Shown piece by piece: positions 44,041-52,695 of a DNA stretch of 64,000 bases. The notes beneath the pieces are model-generated. The model was not told the DNA's origin, made no database searches, and worked only from the letters and a program-made list of their open reading frames with translations. Source of the stretch: an uncultured Eubacteriales bacterium. Lineage in GTDB: Bacteria > Bacillota > Clostridia > Lachnospirales > Lachnospiraceae. The first letter of the stretch is position 1, and each line of letters begins with the position of its first letter. The DNA lies in NCBI GenBank assembly GCA_900539455.1, contig UQCD01000008.1:26857-90856 (forward strand). The letters run 5' to 3'. The translations under genes and the position numbers were made by a program.

Positions 44041-44349
44041 ATGAAAGCATATTTAATTAGTGATAACATTGATACTGCAACTGGTATGAGATTATCAGGA
44101 GTTGAGTCTATAGTTGTTCACGAAAAGGAAGAATTAGAAGACGCTCTTGCTAATGTTTTGAAGGATAAAAGCGTTGGTATTCTTTTTGTTACTGAGTTGC
44201 TGTCACATAAGTTTCCAGAAGTTATAGGTAAGGTAAAGATGGCATATAAAGAGCCTCTTATATTAGAAATACCTGACAGACACGGAAGTATGAAACGAGC
44301 AGACTTTATTACTTCATATATCAATGAAGCTATTGGAGTTAAACTTTAG
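44041..44349 (+). CDS. V-type ATPase subunit F
   Basis: A 102-residue central-stalk protein of the V/A-type F family: MKAYLISDNIDTATGMRLSG, VGILFVTELLSHKFPEVI and PLILEIPDRHGSM follow the family pattern of a Rossmann-like fold. It starts 1 nt after the ntpK stop. Confidence 0.92.
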   Translation: MKAYLISDNIDTATGMRLSGVESIVVHEKEELEDALANVLKDKSVGILFVTELLSHKFPEVIGKVKMAYKEPLILEIPDRHGSMKRADFITSYINEAIGVKL

Positions 44350-44365
44350 AAAGTAGGTGAAGGCT

Positions 44366-44944
44366 TTGACAACAGAAGAGAAGCTTAAGCATTTTTCTAG
44401 TGTAACCCTTGAAAACGTTCAAAGGGAATGTGACGAGATGGTTACCCAATATAAGAAAAAAATGGACGATTACTTTACTGAGCGTAAGGAAGAGTCTATA
44501 AAGAAGGCAAAATTAAATACCTCTATTGCAGAGGAGGGAATAAAGAGAAAAGCAAGTCAGGAATATACTTCTATGCAGATGCACCTTAGAAGAAAAATCA
44601 ACCACAAGCAGGTTGAGCTTAAGGAAAAGCTGTTTGAAGAAGTAAGACAGTTGCTTACAGATTATATAAAGACCAGTGAATATAAGGAGAGCGTTGCTGC
44701 CAAAATCGAAAGAATGAAAAAGGTTGCAGGCAATGATGAGCTTATAGTAATTCTTGACCCACAGGATCAGGATATTATAGAAGATATTCACGAGTATCCA
44801 ACAATGAAAATCAGAATTAGTGACAAGTCCTTTTCTGGTGGAGTTATTGGACAAATTCCTTCAAGAAATATTCTTATTGATGATTCTTACGAAACAAAAT
44901 TTGAAGAATTAAAAGAAAAATACACTATTGGGGGAGGCAGATAA
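44366..44944 (+). CDS. ntpE: V-type ATPase subunit E (peripheral stalk)
   Basis: About 192 residues: a long N-terminal helix (TTEEKLKHFSSVTLENVQRE) then a globular head ending GGVIGQIPSRNILIDDSYET, the family signature region (GGxxx...NT-like). TTG at 44366 is preferred with GTAGGTG upstream; GTG at 44357 (three codons longer) is the alternative. It follows subunit F closely and precedes the catalytic A subunit by 2 nt. Confidence 0.9.
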   Translation: MTTEEKLKHFSSVTLENVQRECDEMVTQYKKKMDDYFTERKEESIKKAKLNTSIAEEGIKRKASQEYTSMQMHLRRKINHKQVELKEKLFEEVRQLLTDYIKTSEYKESVAAKIERMKKVAGNDELIVILDPQDQDIIEDIHEYPTMKIRISDKSFSGGVIGQIPSRNILIDDSYETKFEELKEKYTIGGGR

Positions 44945-44946
44945 AA

Positions 44947-46713
44947 ATGGAAAAAACAGGTAAAATTTACGGTATTAACGGTCCGGTTATTTATATTAAA
45001 GGTATTACAGACTTTAATATGGGTGAAATGGTTTATGTTAGTGAAGAAAAATTAGTTGGTGAGGTTATCTCCTTAACCTCTGAAATGACTACTATACAGG
45101 TATATGAGGAAACCAGCGGCTTAAAGCCGGGCGACCTTGTATATGGTACAGATAGTGCTATTTTCGTAACCTTAGCACCTGGCATCATTAATAATATTTT
45201 TGATGGTATTGAAAGACCACTTTCAGAAATAGCTAACAACTCAGGCATTTACATTAGCAGAGGTATTAGTGTTAATTCCTTAAATACAGAAAAGCTCTGG
45301 GATGTAAAGGTTACTGTAAAGGAAGGTGACTATGTACTTCCTGGCACAATAATAGCCGAGGTTGTTGAAACTAAGTCTATCGTCCATAAGTCAATGGTGC
45401 CACCTAAAACAGAGGGTGTTATTACCAGTGTAGTTAAGGATGGTCAGTATACAATTAATGACACAATAGCTACTATAAAATTAAGTGATGGTACTGAAAG
45501 ACCTCTTACACTTACACAGAAGTGGCCTATCAGAGTGCCTAGACCAACAGCAAAGAGATTTGCTTCAACAAAGCCATTAGTAACAGGACAAAGAATTCTT
45601 GATACTTTATTCCCTATTGCAAAAGGTGGTACAGCCTGTGTACCTGGTGGCTTCGGTACAGGTAAAACAATGACACAGCACCAGATAGCTAAATGGTCAG
45701 ATGCAGATATTATTGTATATATTGGCTGTGGTGAAAGAGGAAATGAGATGACTCAGGTTTTGGAGGACTTCTCAAAGCTTGTTGACCCTAAGAGTGGAAA
45801 TCCACTTATGGATAGAACTGTTCTTATTGCCAATACTTCAAATATGCCAGTTGCAGCCAGAGAGGCTAGTATTTATACAGGTATTACACTTGCTGAATAC
45901 TACAGAGATATGGGCTACCATGTTGCAATTATGGCTGATTCAACCTCCCGTTGGGCAGAGGCTTTAAGAGAGCTTTCTGGCCGTCTTGAGGAAATGCCAG
46001 CCGAGGAAGGCTTCCCAGCATATTTGGCAAGTAAACTTTCTGCTTTCTATGAAAGAGCTGGATATTTTAGAAACCTTAATGGTACAGACGGTTCAGTATC
46101 AATTATCGGTGCTGTTTCTCCACAGGGTGGTGATTTCTCAGAGCCAGTTACACAAAATACAAAGAGATTTGTAAGATGCTTCTGGGGACTTGATAAATCC
46201 CTTGCCTATGCAAGACACTTCCCAGCTATTCATTGGCTTACAAGCTATAGTGAATATTTAGGAGATTTGGCAGCCTGGTACAATGAAAATGTAGGACCAG
46301 ATTTTGTATCCTGCAGAAATCAGATATTAGCAATTCTTAATCAGGAAAGCTCACTTATTGAAATCGTTAAGCTTATCGGTTCAGATGTATTACCAGATGA
46401 CCAGAAGCTTACACTTGAAATCGCAAGAGTTATCCGACTTGGATTTTTGCAGCAGAACGCTTTCCATAAGGACGATACCTGTGTACCTCTTATAAAGCAG
46501 CTTAAAATGATGGAGCTTATCCTTTACTTATACGAAAAGTGTAAGGTTTTAGTAAATATGGGAATGCCTGTTTCAGTGCTTAAGGCTGAGAACATATTTG
46601 AAAAGGTTATAGCTGTTAAGTATGACATTCCAAATGATAAGATGGAAATGTTTGATGATTATACAAAGCTGGTAGATGAATTCTACAACAATGTAATAGA
46701 GAAAAATGCGTAG
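44947..46713 (+). CDS. ntpA: V-type ATPase catalytic subunit A
   Basis: The 588-residue nucleotide-hydrolysing subunit. Beta-barrel start (KIYGINGPVIYIKGITDFNM), the bulge domain typical of V/A-type A subunits (about 110-190), P-loop GGFGTGKTMT (about 235-244) in place of the usual GPFGSGKT, IGCGERGNEM, MADSTSRWAEALRE and SPQGGDFSEPV. Complete length. Confidence 0.97.
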   Translation: MEKTGKIYGINGPVIYIKGITDFNMGEMVYVSEEKLVGEVISLTSEMTTIQVYEETSGLKPGDLVYGTDSAIFVTLAPGIINNIFDGIERPLSEIANNSGIYISRGISVNSLNTEKLWDVKVTVKEGDYVLPGTIIAEVVETKSIVHKSMVPPKTEGVITSVVKDGQYTINDTIATIKLSDGTERPLTLTQKWPIRVPRPTAKRFASTKPLVTGQRILDTLFPIAKGGTACVPGGFGTGKTMTQHQIAKWSDADIIVYIGCGERGNEMTQVLEDFSKLVDPKSGNPLMDRTVLIANTSNMPVAAREASIYTGITLAEYYRDMGYHVAIMADSTSRWAEALRELSGRLEEMPAEEGFPAYLASKLSAFYERAGYFRNLNGTDGSVSIIGAVSPQGGDFSEPVTQNTKRFVRCFWGLDKSLAYARHFPAIHWLTSYSEYLGDLAAWYNENVGPDFVSCRNQILAILNQESSLIEIVKLIGSDVLPDDQKLTLEIARVIRLGFLQQNAFHKDDTCVPLIKQLKMMELILYLYEKCKVLVNMGMPVSVLKAENIFEKVIAVKYDIPNDKMEMFDDYTKLVDEFYNNVIEKNA

Positions 46714-46724
46714 GAGGTAGTTTT

Positions 46725-48143
46725 ATGGCAATATCATATTTAGGATTAAGCGAAATAAATGGACCTCTAATTGCATTAGAGGGCGTAAAAAATGCTAAGT
46801 TTGACGAAATCGTTGAACTTACAGTAGACGGTATAAACGGCAAGGAAAGAAAAATCGGAAGAATAATCGAAATCTATGAGGAGAAGGCTATTATTCAGGT
46901 ATTTGAAGGTACAGAAAATATGTCACTTAAAAATACCCATACAAAGCTTACAGGACATCCTCTTGAGATTGCATTATCAGAAGATTTGCTTGGCAGAACT
47001 TTTAATGGTATAGGTCAGCCAATAGATAATATGGGACCTGTTGTTTCGGATATTAAGAGAGATGTAAACGGAAAGCCATTAAACCCTGTAACAAGAGAAT
47101 ATCCAAGAAACTATATTAGAACAGGTATCTCAGCTATTGACGGACTTACAACACTTATTCGTGGTCAGAAGCTTCCAATTTTCTCTGGAAATGGTCTGCC
47201 ACATGATAAGCTTGCTGCACAGATAGTTAAGCAGGCTTCCTTAGGCGAAGGCTCAGATGAGGAATTAGTAGTTGTATTTGCAGCTATGGGTGTTAAGTAT
47301 GATGTAGCTGAATTCTTCAAAAAGACCTTTGAGGAAAGTCAGGTTATGGACCATGTTGTAATGTTTTTAAATCTTGCAAATGACCCGGTTGTTGAAAGAC
47401 TTATTACACCAAAGGTTGCGCTTACTGTTGCTGAATATTTAGCCTTTGATTTAGGCAAGCAGGTGTTGGTTATACTTACAGATATGACCTCCTTTGCTGA
47501 GGCAATGCGTGAGGTTTCATCATCAAAGGGTGAAATTCCTTCAAGAAAGGGTTACCCTGGCTACCTTTATAGTGAATTTGCTACTATATATGAAAGAGCT
47601 GGAATTGTTAGAAATTCTAAAGGCTCTGTTACACAGATTCCTATTCTTTCAATGCCAAATGATGATATTACTCATCCAATTCCTGACCTTACTGGATATA
47701 TTACAGAAGGACAGATAGTATTAGACAGAAGCTTACATGGTCAGTCAATTTATCCACCAATTAATGTACTTCCTTCATTATCAAGACTTATGAAGGATGG
47801 TATCGGCGAAGGCTATACAAGAGATGACCATCAGGCAGTTGCCAACCAGTTATTCTCTGCATATGCAAAGGTTGGAGAGGCCAGAGCCTTAGCTTCAGTT
47901 ATTGGTGAGGATGAGCTTTCTGATACTGATAAGTTATACTTAAAGTTTGGTAAAGAGTTTGAAAATCACTTTGTTGGTCAGAAGGACTATGAGGACAGAG
48001 ATATTATTACAACCTTAAATTTAGGCTGGAAGCTTCTTCATATTTTACCAAAGGAAGAGTTAGATAGAATTGATACAAAAATTCTTGATAAATACTATGA
48101 GGCTACTGCAGACATTGATGTAAATATAGAAGGTGATAATTAA
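46725..48143 (+). CDS. ntpB: V-type ATPase regulatory subunit B
   Basis: The 472-residue non-catalytic partner of subunit A in the head hexamer. Recognised by SYLGLSEINGPLIALEGVKN, the degenerate P-loop region FSGNGLPHDKLAAQI, VILTDMTSFAEAMREVS and YPGYLYSEFATIYERAG. GGAGG lies before ATG. 11 bp after ntpA. Confidence 0.97.
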   Translation: MAISYLGLSEINGPLIALEGVKNAKFDEIVELTVDGINGKERKIGRIIEIYEEKAIIQVFEGTENMSLKNTHTKLTGHPLEIALSEDLLGRTFNGIGQPIDNMGPVVSDIKRDVNGKPLNPVTREYPRNYIRTGISAIDGLTTLIRGQKLPIFSGNGLPHDKLAAQIVKQASLGEGSDEELVVVFAAMGVKYDVAEFFKKTFEESQVMDHVVMFLNLANDPVVERLITPKVALTVAEYLAFDLGKQVLVILTDMTSFAEAMREVSSSKGEIPSRKGYPGYLYSEFATIYERAGIVRNSKGSVTQIPILSMPNDDITHPIPDLTGYITEGQIVLDRSLHGQSIYPPINVLPSLSRLMKDGIGEGYTRDDHQAVANQLFSAYAKVGEARALASVIGEDELSDTDKLYLKFGKEFENHFVGQKDYEDRDIITTLNLGWKLLHILPKEELDRIDTKILDKYYEATADIDVNIEGDN

Positions 48144-48760
48144 TGGATCCAAATACCTTTCCTACTAAGGGTAACCTTATATTAGCTAAAAATTCCCTTG
48201 CTCTTGCAAAGCAGGGCTATGAGCTTATGGATAAGAAGAGAAATATTCTTATTCGCGAGCTTATGGAATTAATAGATAAGGCAGACAGTATTCAAAAGGA
48301 AATATTAGTTACCTACGAAACTGCCTACAAGGCATTAGAGGCAGCCAATATTGAGCTGGGTATCAACTATGTTATGGAGTCTGCTTCATCTGTTCCAACA
48401 GAGGAGTCTATTACTATCAAATCAAGAAGTATTATGGGTGTGGAAATTCCACATATTGATTATGATAAAAATAGCATTAGTCCTACTTATTCCTTCTATG
48501 GATCTTCTCTTAATCTTGATAAGGCCAGAGTTGCCTTTGAAAAGGTTAAGGAGTTGTCAATAGAGCTTGCAGCAATAGAAAATTCTGCATACAGGCTGGC
48601 TACAAATGTTAAGAAAACACAAAAGAGAGCCAATGCTTTGCAGAACATAACAATTCCTACCTTTACAGAAAGAGTAAAGAGCATTTCTAATGCGTTAGAG
48701 GAAAAGGAAAGAGAAGAATTTACCAGACTAAAGGTAATTAAAAGACAGATGGGTAACTAA
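48143..48760 (+). CDS. ntpD: V-type ATPase subunit D (central rotor stalk)
   Basis: A 205-residue coiled-coil rotor axle. PTKGNLILAKNSLALAKQGY is the family N-terminal signature, and VKKTQKRANALQNITIPTFT the C-terminal one. The start overlaps the ntpB stop (TAATG). Last gene of the ATPase operon; the carboxypeptidase gene starts 1 nt later and may be cotranscribed. Confidence 0.96.
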   Translation: MDPNTFPTKGNLILAKNSLALAKQGYELMDKKRNILIRELMELIDKADSIQKEILVTYETAYKALEAANIELGINYVMESASSVPTEESITIKSRSIMGVEIPHIDYDKNSISPTYSFYGSSLNLDKARVAFEKVKELSIELAAIENSAYRLATNVKKTQKRANALQNITIPTFTERVKSISNALEEKEREEFTRLKVIKRQMGN

Positions 48761-48761
48761 A

Positions 48762-50138
48762 ATGAAGAAAAAATTGAGTTTTTTCCTTGTAATTATTTTT
48801 ATTATTAATACATTAGCACTTAATCCAGACACTTCTTTTGCAGCAGAATATCCTGCTGCACCAGAGGTGTCTGGGTCAAGCGCTATTTTAATGGAGGCAG
48901 ATACAGGAGCTGTTTTATACGAGAAAAATAGTCACAAAAAGCTGTATCCTGCCAGTATTACAAAGGTTATGACAGGACTGCTTACTATAGAAAATTGTAA
49001 TATGGAGGACATAGTTACATATAGTGGCAAAGCATTAAGCTCCCTCCCTTTTGATGCAGCAAAGCTAGGTCTTGTAAGTGGTGAAGAAATGACCGTAAAG
49101 GACAGTTTATATGCGTTGTTGCTTCGTTCCTGCAATGATGCAGCAGTTGGTCTTGCCTATCATATATCCGGCTCAGAGGAAGAGTTTGCAAAGCTTATGA
49201 CAAAGAGAGCTAAGGAGCTTGGAGCTACTGATACGAGCTTTGTTAATGCAAGTGGCTTGCAGGACGAAAACCACTATACAACTGCATATGATATGGCAAT
49301 GATTACAAAGGCTGCCATTAATAATCCGATTTTTACTGAGATTTCTGGAACAGAGAGCTATGTTTTGCCAACAACTAATAAATGTAATGTTGAGCGTACT
49401 CAGGTAAACAGACATCAAATGTTAGTTTCTACCAGCGGAAATTATTATCCTTATGCAATAGCAGGAAAGACAGGCTATACAGACGAGGCAGGCAGAACTC
49501 TTGTAACTGTTGCAAAAAAGGATGGAAAAACCCTTATATGTGTGTTTATGAACTCTACAGATGAGGAAGTATTTAATGATACAAAAAATCTGTTTGAGTA
49601 TGGCTTTAACCATTTTGACAAGGTTAATATAGCCGAAAATGAAACAAGATTTAATCAGGATACAAAGGATTTCTTCGTAAAAATGAAGGATGTGTTTGTT
49701 AATCAGGGAGGCTTATTGAATGTAGGCAAAGGCGACTATGTAATGGTGCCAGAGGGTGCGTCAATGAGTGACTTAAAATATGAAGTAGAATATTTAGATG
49801 ATACCTCTAAGGGTGAGGTCGCCCAAGTAAAGTATTATTTTGGAAATAAATATATGGGCAGTACAAAGCTTAGTATTGAACAAAAGCAGGAGGAAACAGG
49901 AAATGTATCTCCTGTAAAAACTGAGCAGGATAATGAAAGCTCTAAAATAGCTAATATTCCAATTAACATATGGCTGTTTATATTGGGAATATTAGTGCTT
50001 ATAGGAATTATTGTATATATTGTTTATTTTATAAAAACAAAGGATAAGCGAAAGAGAAAAAGAGAGCGTAGACGGGTGTTTAAAGAGTCTAAACAGAGAT
50101 TTAAAAGGAGAAAAAGAAGAAAGATTAAATTCAGGTAG
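48762..50138 (+). CDS. dacF: Serine D-alanyl-D-alanine carboxypeptidase (PBP5/DacF family)
   Basis: 458 residues. Signal peptide 1-28 (IFIINTLALNPDTSFAA). Peptidase S11 motifs: PASITKVM (SxxK with catalytic Ser at about 65), SCND (SxN) and AGKTGYT (KTG). A PBP5-type C-terminal beta domain follows, then a membrane helix (about 405-428) and a strongly basic tail of about 30 residues rich in Lys and Arg. It trims peptidoglycan stem peptides outside the membrane. The C-terminal helix plus basic tail replaces the usual amphipathic anchor. It directly follows the V-ATPase operon. Confidence 0.93.
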   Translation: MKKKLSFFLVIIFIINTLALNPDTSFAAEYPAAPEVSGSSAILMEADTGAVLYEKNSHKKLYPASITKVMTGLLTIENCNMEDIVTYSGKALSSLPFDAAKLGLVSGEEMTVKDSLYALLLRSCNDAAVGLAYHISGSEEEFAKLMTKRAKELGATDTSFVNASGLQDENHYTTAYDMAMITKAAINNPIFTEISGTESYVLPTTNKCNVERTQVNRHQMLVSTSGNYYPYAIAGKTGYTDEAGRTLVTVAKKDGKTLICVFMNSTDEEVFNDTKNLFEYGFNHFDKVNIAENETRFNQDTKDFFVKMKDVFVNQGGLLNVGKGDYVMVPEGASMSDLKYEVEYLDDTSKGEVAQVKYYFGNKYMGSTKLSIEQKQEETGNVSPVKTEQDNESSKIANIPINIWLFILGILVLIGIIVYIVYFIKTKDKRKRKRERRRVFKESKQRFKRRKRRKIKFR

Positions 50139-50190
50139 GATTTAGATAAAACATTAGATATTTATCGTAATCCTATGTATGTCTTTTTTT
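50136..50190. terminator. Possible convergent hairpin
   Basis: TAGGATT (50136-50142) pairs with AATCCTA (50169-50175); the arms include the stop codons of both convergent genes. T7 follows at 50182 on the plus strand. Confidence 0.35.
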
Positions 50191-51120
50191 GCGTCTTTTT
50201 GCTCTTATTTCTAATTGACGGTTTTTGATCTTGTTTACACCTTCTTCATTAGTCTGCATTAATGTTTTTATTACAAAGTAATGTTCTCCGGAAAATCGTC
50301 TAATCCTGATTTTGCCGGCAAGAAATCCATGCTCTGCACAGTAGCTTAGTGAATAATAGGTTTTAGCATTATCGGAGAACCACCTGATTTTTTTCTTTGC
50401 TTTTTTTCCACACTTATAGCAAATTGTGGAAGTAACATTTTTATCACTCATTGCATCGTTTTTACTGTCAAAGGAACGGGAAACAAATTGTGAATGAGTA
50501 TCATAAACAACAGATATTTCCTCGCTTCGTGTAGTAGGCACCTGATAATAGTCAATAGAGTAATTCTTATTTATAAGGTCTATATCAAGCTTTTGAAATA
50601 CATACGCTGTGTATAAAGCATCATAGTAAGCTCTATGAAAAGGCTCATCAGTTTTAATGTGCAAATAGTCTACTGCATACTCTAAAGAGCGAGTATTTCT
50701 ATCTCCATTTTCAAATTGTATATTAAAAATACGCTGTAAGTCAAAATAGAATATAGGTGGCTTGGGCAATGGTATATGATGATAACGCATATTTCTGAAC
50801 AGCTCTGTTATATCAAGAGAACCCCAGGTACAAAACTTATATTCATCACCACACCAGTTTATAAAAGCCTGGGCAACAGTAGGAAAGCTTTCCCCTTTGT
50901 TTAACTCCCTCATGGTAAATCCTGTAATGTCCTTAATAATATGGTGAAGCTCTTTATATACTACCGGCTTTATAAGCTTGTTGAAAGAATCTATAATATT
51001 TCCGCTTTCGTCTAACTTTATTGCACCAATCTCTATAATTTCAAAAGGGATTTGCGAAAGCTCCCCGTCTTTTCCTTTGGGAGATTGATTCCATTCTAAG
51101 TCTAATACAATATAATTCAT
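50173..51120 (-). CDS. DEDDh 3'-5' exonuclease with C-terminal Cys-rich extension
   Basis: About 315 residues. The exonuclease domain (1-190) begins NYIVLDLEWNQ (first catalytic Asp and Glu), has TGFTMRELNKGESF, FCTWGSLDIT and HRAYYDALYTAYVF (the DEDDh His and last Asp). It resembles the KapD/ERI-1-like group acting on RNA or DNA 3' ends. The extension holds CYKCGKK and YCAEHG, a possible zinc finger (C-x2-C ... C-x2-H), not usual for small family members. A TTG at 51138 is possible; ATG 51120, 4 nt after the upstream stop, is preferred. Confidence 0.83.
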   Translation of the reverse strand: MNYIVLDLEWNQSPKGKDGELSQIPFEIIEIGAIKLDESGNIIDSFNKLIKPVVYKELHHIIKDITGFTMRELNKGESFPTVAQAFINWCGDEYKFCTWGSLDITELFRNMRYHHIPLPKPPIFYFDLQRIFNIQFENGDRNTRSLEYAVDYLHIKTDEPFHRAYYDALYTAYVFQKLDIDLINKNYSIDYYQVPTTRSEEISVVYDTHSQFVSRSFDSKNDAMSDKNVTSTICYKCGKKAKKKIRWFSDNAKTYYSLSYCAEHGFLAGKIRIRRFSGEHYFVIKTLMQTNEEGVNKIKNRQLEIRAKRRKKRHT

Positions 51121-51124
51121 AGCG

Positions 51125-52336
51125 TTATAAGTTGGCAAAGAGCGCAGCTATCTCCTCTTCTGTTAATTGTCTGTTTGGGTTGTCATCTAATCCGGCCATA
51201 GCTGAATCAGATGGTGTTGAACTCATTTCTTTATCTAATTCACTTGAGACCTCAGGTGCGATTGTATTTCCCTCTGTTTCCACCATATCATCAAGAGCTG
51301 ACACATTTACATCATCAATAATTTCCTTTGAGGATGCAGTATCACCATCAGTTATTTGTACATCATCAGCATCCTCTGGAATCTCAAAGGATTCAAAGTC
51401 GAACTCATCATCCTCCTGCTCCATATCATCAGTTGAAGCTGCAGACGAAGCTGGATATAATTCAGCACTAGGTGCTTCAACAATAGGAGTATCAACAACT
51501 GGGGTGTCAACAATAGGAGTGTCAATCGTTGTGTCATTAACTACAGGAGAACCAACAGTTATGTTATTTGCCGCAGGAGCTTCTGCTATAGGAGTATCTG
51601 CAACAGGAATATTAACCACAGGAGTATCAATAGTTGTGTTATTTGCTATAGGAGCTGTAGTTGAAGCTGTGTTCACATTCATACTTGCAGTTGTATTTAC
51701 ATTTATGTCTGCGTTTGTATTAACAGCCGAATTAACATAGCTTGTAAGATTACTATTATCTAAGGCTGGCTGGCTGTTGCCTAAAACCTCACGGACATTT
51801 TTTACTAAATCAGCATTTGCTTTAACAAGCTCATTAACTGTAATAGCTGACTGAACCTCCTTTGCAAGCTTGGCATTTGATGCAGAAAGCTGTTCAATAA
51901 GTGAGGACATATCATTTCCCTCTGGCTTTGCAGTAATTTGTTTTGCAGCGATTTCTTCGTTTTTGGTAATCATGGCATTAACCATATCCTTTTCATTAGA
52001 AATCATATTGTTCATCATATACTCAATAGCCTTGATATTCTGAGCGTGCTGCTTTTGAGCCTCTTGTGTGTTTCTTTTGGTGGCAAGATAAATAGCCTTG
52101 CTCGCCTTTAACATCATTTCGTTTTGCTCATTTAACTGCTTTGCGGCAGCCTCCTTTGCCTTTGAAATACTATCAAAGGTTAAATATCCTAAAATAATCA
52201 TAATAATACCAATGCCTATAAGCATAAAGTAATTATATGGATTTGTCATAATAAAATAAAGCTCAAAAAAGATAGCTACAATAAATGCTAATGCAAAAAA
52301 AGTAGTTCCGTAATTTTTGTTTGGTTTTGTATCCAT
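51125..52336 (-). CDS. Membrane protein with coiled coil, Thr/Pro/Val repeats and C-terminal EEEIAALFA motif
   Basis: 403 residues, not recognised. Two N-terminal membrane helices (about 11-30 and 35-53) are followed by a helical, probably coiled-coil stretch (55-180, SISKAKEAAAKQLNEQNEMM). A low-complexity region follows (about 195-290) with repeats such as IDTPVV, ADTPIAEAP, VDTPVVDTPIVEAP. An acidic stretch (QEDDEFDFESFEIPEDADD) and the C-terminal NPNRQLTEEEIAALFANL close it. The last motif recalls the EIDALL peptides of FliM/FliY, so it could be a docking tail. The 3' end is 4 nt from the exonuclease start. A promoter with a TGTGA palindrome precedes it. Confidence 0.72.
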   Translation of the reverse strand: MDTKPNKNYGTTFFALAFIVAIFFELYFIMTNPYNYFMLIGIGIIMIILGYLTFDSISKAKEAAAKQLNEQNEMMLKASKAIYLATKRNTQEAQKQHAQNIKAIEYMMNNMISNEKDMVNAMITKNEEIAAKQITAKPEGNDMSSLIEQLSASNAKLAKEVQSAITVNELVKANADLVKNVREVLGNSQPALDNSNLTSYVNSAVNTNADINVNTTASMNVNTASTTAPIANNTTIDTPVVNIPVADTPIAEAPAANNITVGSPVVNDTTIDTPIVDTPVVDTPIVEAPSAELYPASSAASTDDMEQEDDEFDFESFEIPEDADDVQITDGDTASSKEIIDDVNVSALDDMVETEGNTIAPEVSSELDKEMSSTPSDSAMAGLDDNPNRQLTEEEIAALFANL

Positions 52337-52426
52337 GAAAATCTCCTGAATCTAATTCTTTTATAATCGGGCAAATAAAACATTATCTTTTTATTTGTCA
52401 TAATATCATTATTACTTTAAACACTA

Positions 52427-52460
52427 TGTGCAGTATATCACAAAATATGAGTATTTACAA
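52427..52460 (-). promoter_or_regulatory. Promoter with Crp/Fnr-like palindrome over the -10
   Basis: On the minus strand TTGTAA (52460-52455), 17 nt, TATACT (52437-52432). The -10 is exactly the centre of TGTGA-TATACT-GCACA, one base short of the TGTGA-N6-TCACA palindrome. Serves the gene ending at 51125. Confidence 0.6.
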
Positions 52461-52546
52461 TTAAGACTTTATTTGTTAAAATGACTAACGAAGTGGTGCT
52501 TTTGTGATGATAGTTATAGTATAACGCAAAAGCTTATCACATATTT

Positions 52547-52618
52547 GTTCTCATAGTTAAATGGATATAACAAGCGCCTCCTAAGCACTAGTTGAGGGTT
52601 CGATTCCCCCTGGGAACA
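52547..52618 (+). tRNA. tRNA-Arg (anticodon CCT) with two A-C mismatches
   Basis: A 72-nt cloverleaf: acceptor GTTCTCA/TGGGAAC, D stem GTTA/TAAC, anticodon loop CTCCTAA (CCT), T loop TTCGATT, discriminator A. The anticodon stem AGCGC/GCACT has a central C-A mismatch, and the T stem GAGGG/CCCCC has an A-C mismatch. Both would be repaired by a single A-to-G change. CCA is not encoded. It may be functional or a decaying copy. Confidence 0.85.
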
Positions 52619-52695
52619 GTTGAAGTGGTAATGAAAAAATATACAATCAGAGGCTTCACAGCTATAGGTAAAAATAAAAGGCTTAATAAAGCCTT

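Noticed and set aside
51132..51740. 202-codon plus-strand frame opposite the repeat-rich membrane protein
   Set aside because: Ser/Val/Thr low-complexity mirror of the real gene's repeats; no start signal.
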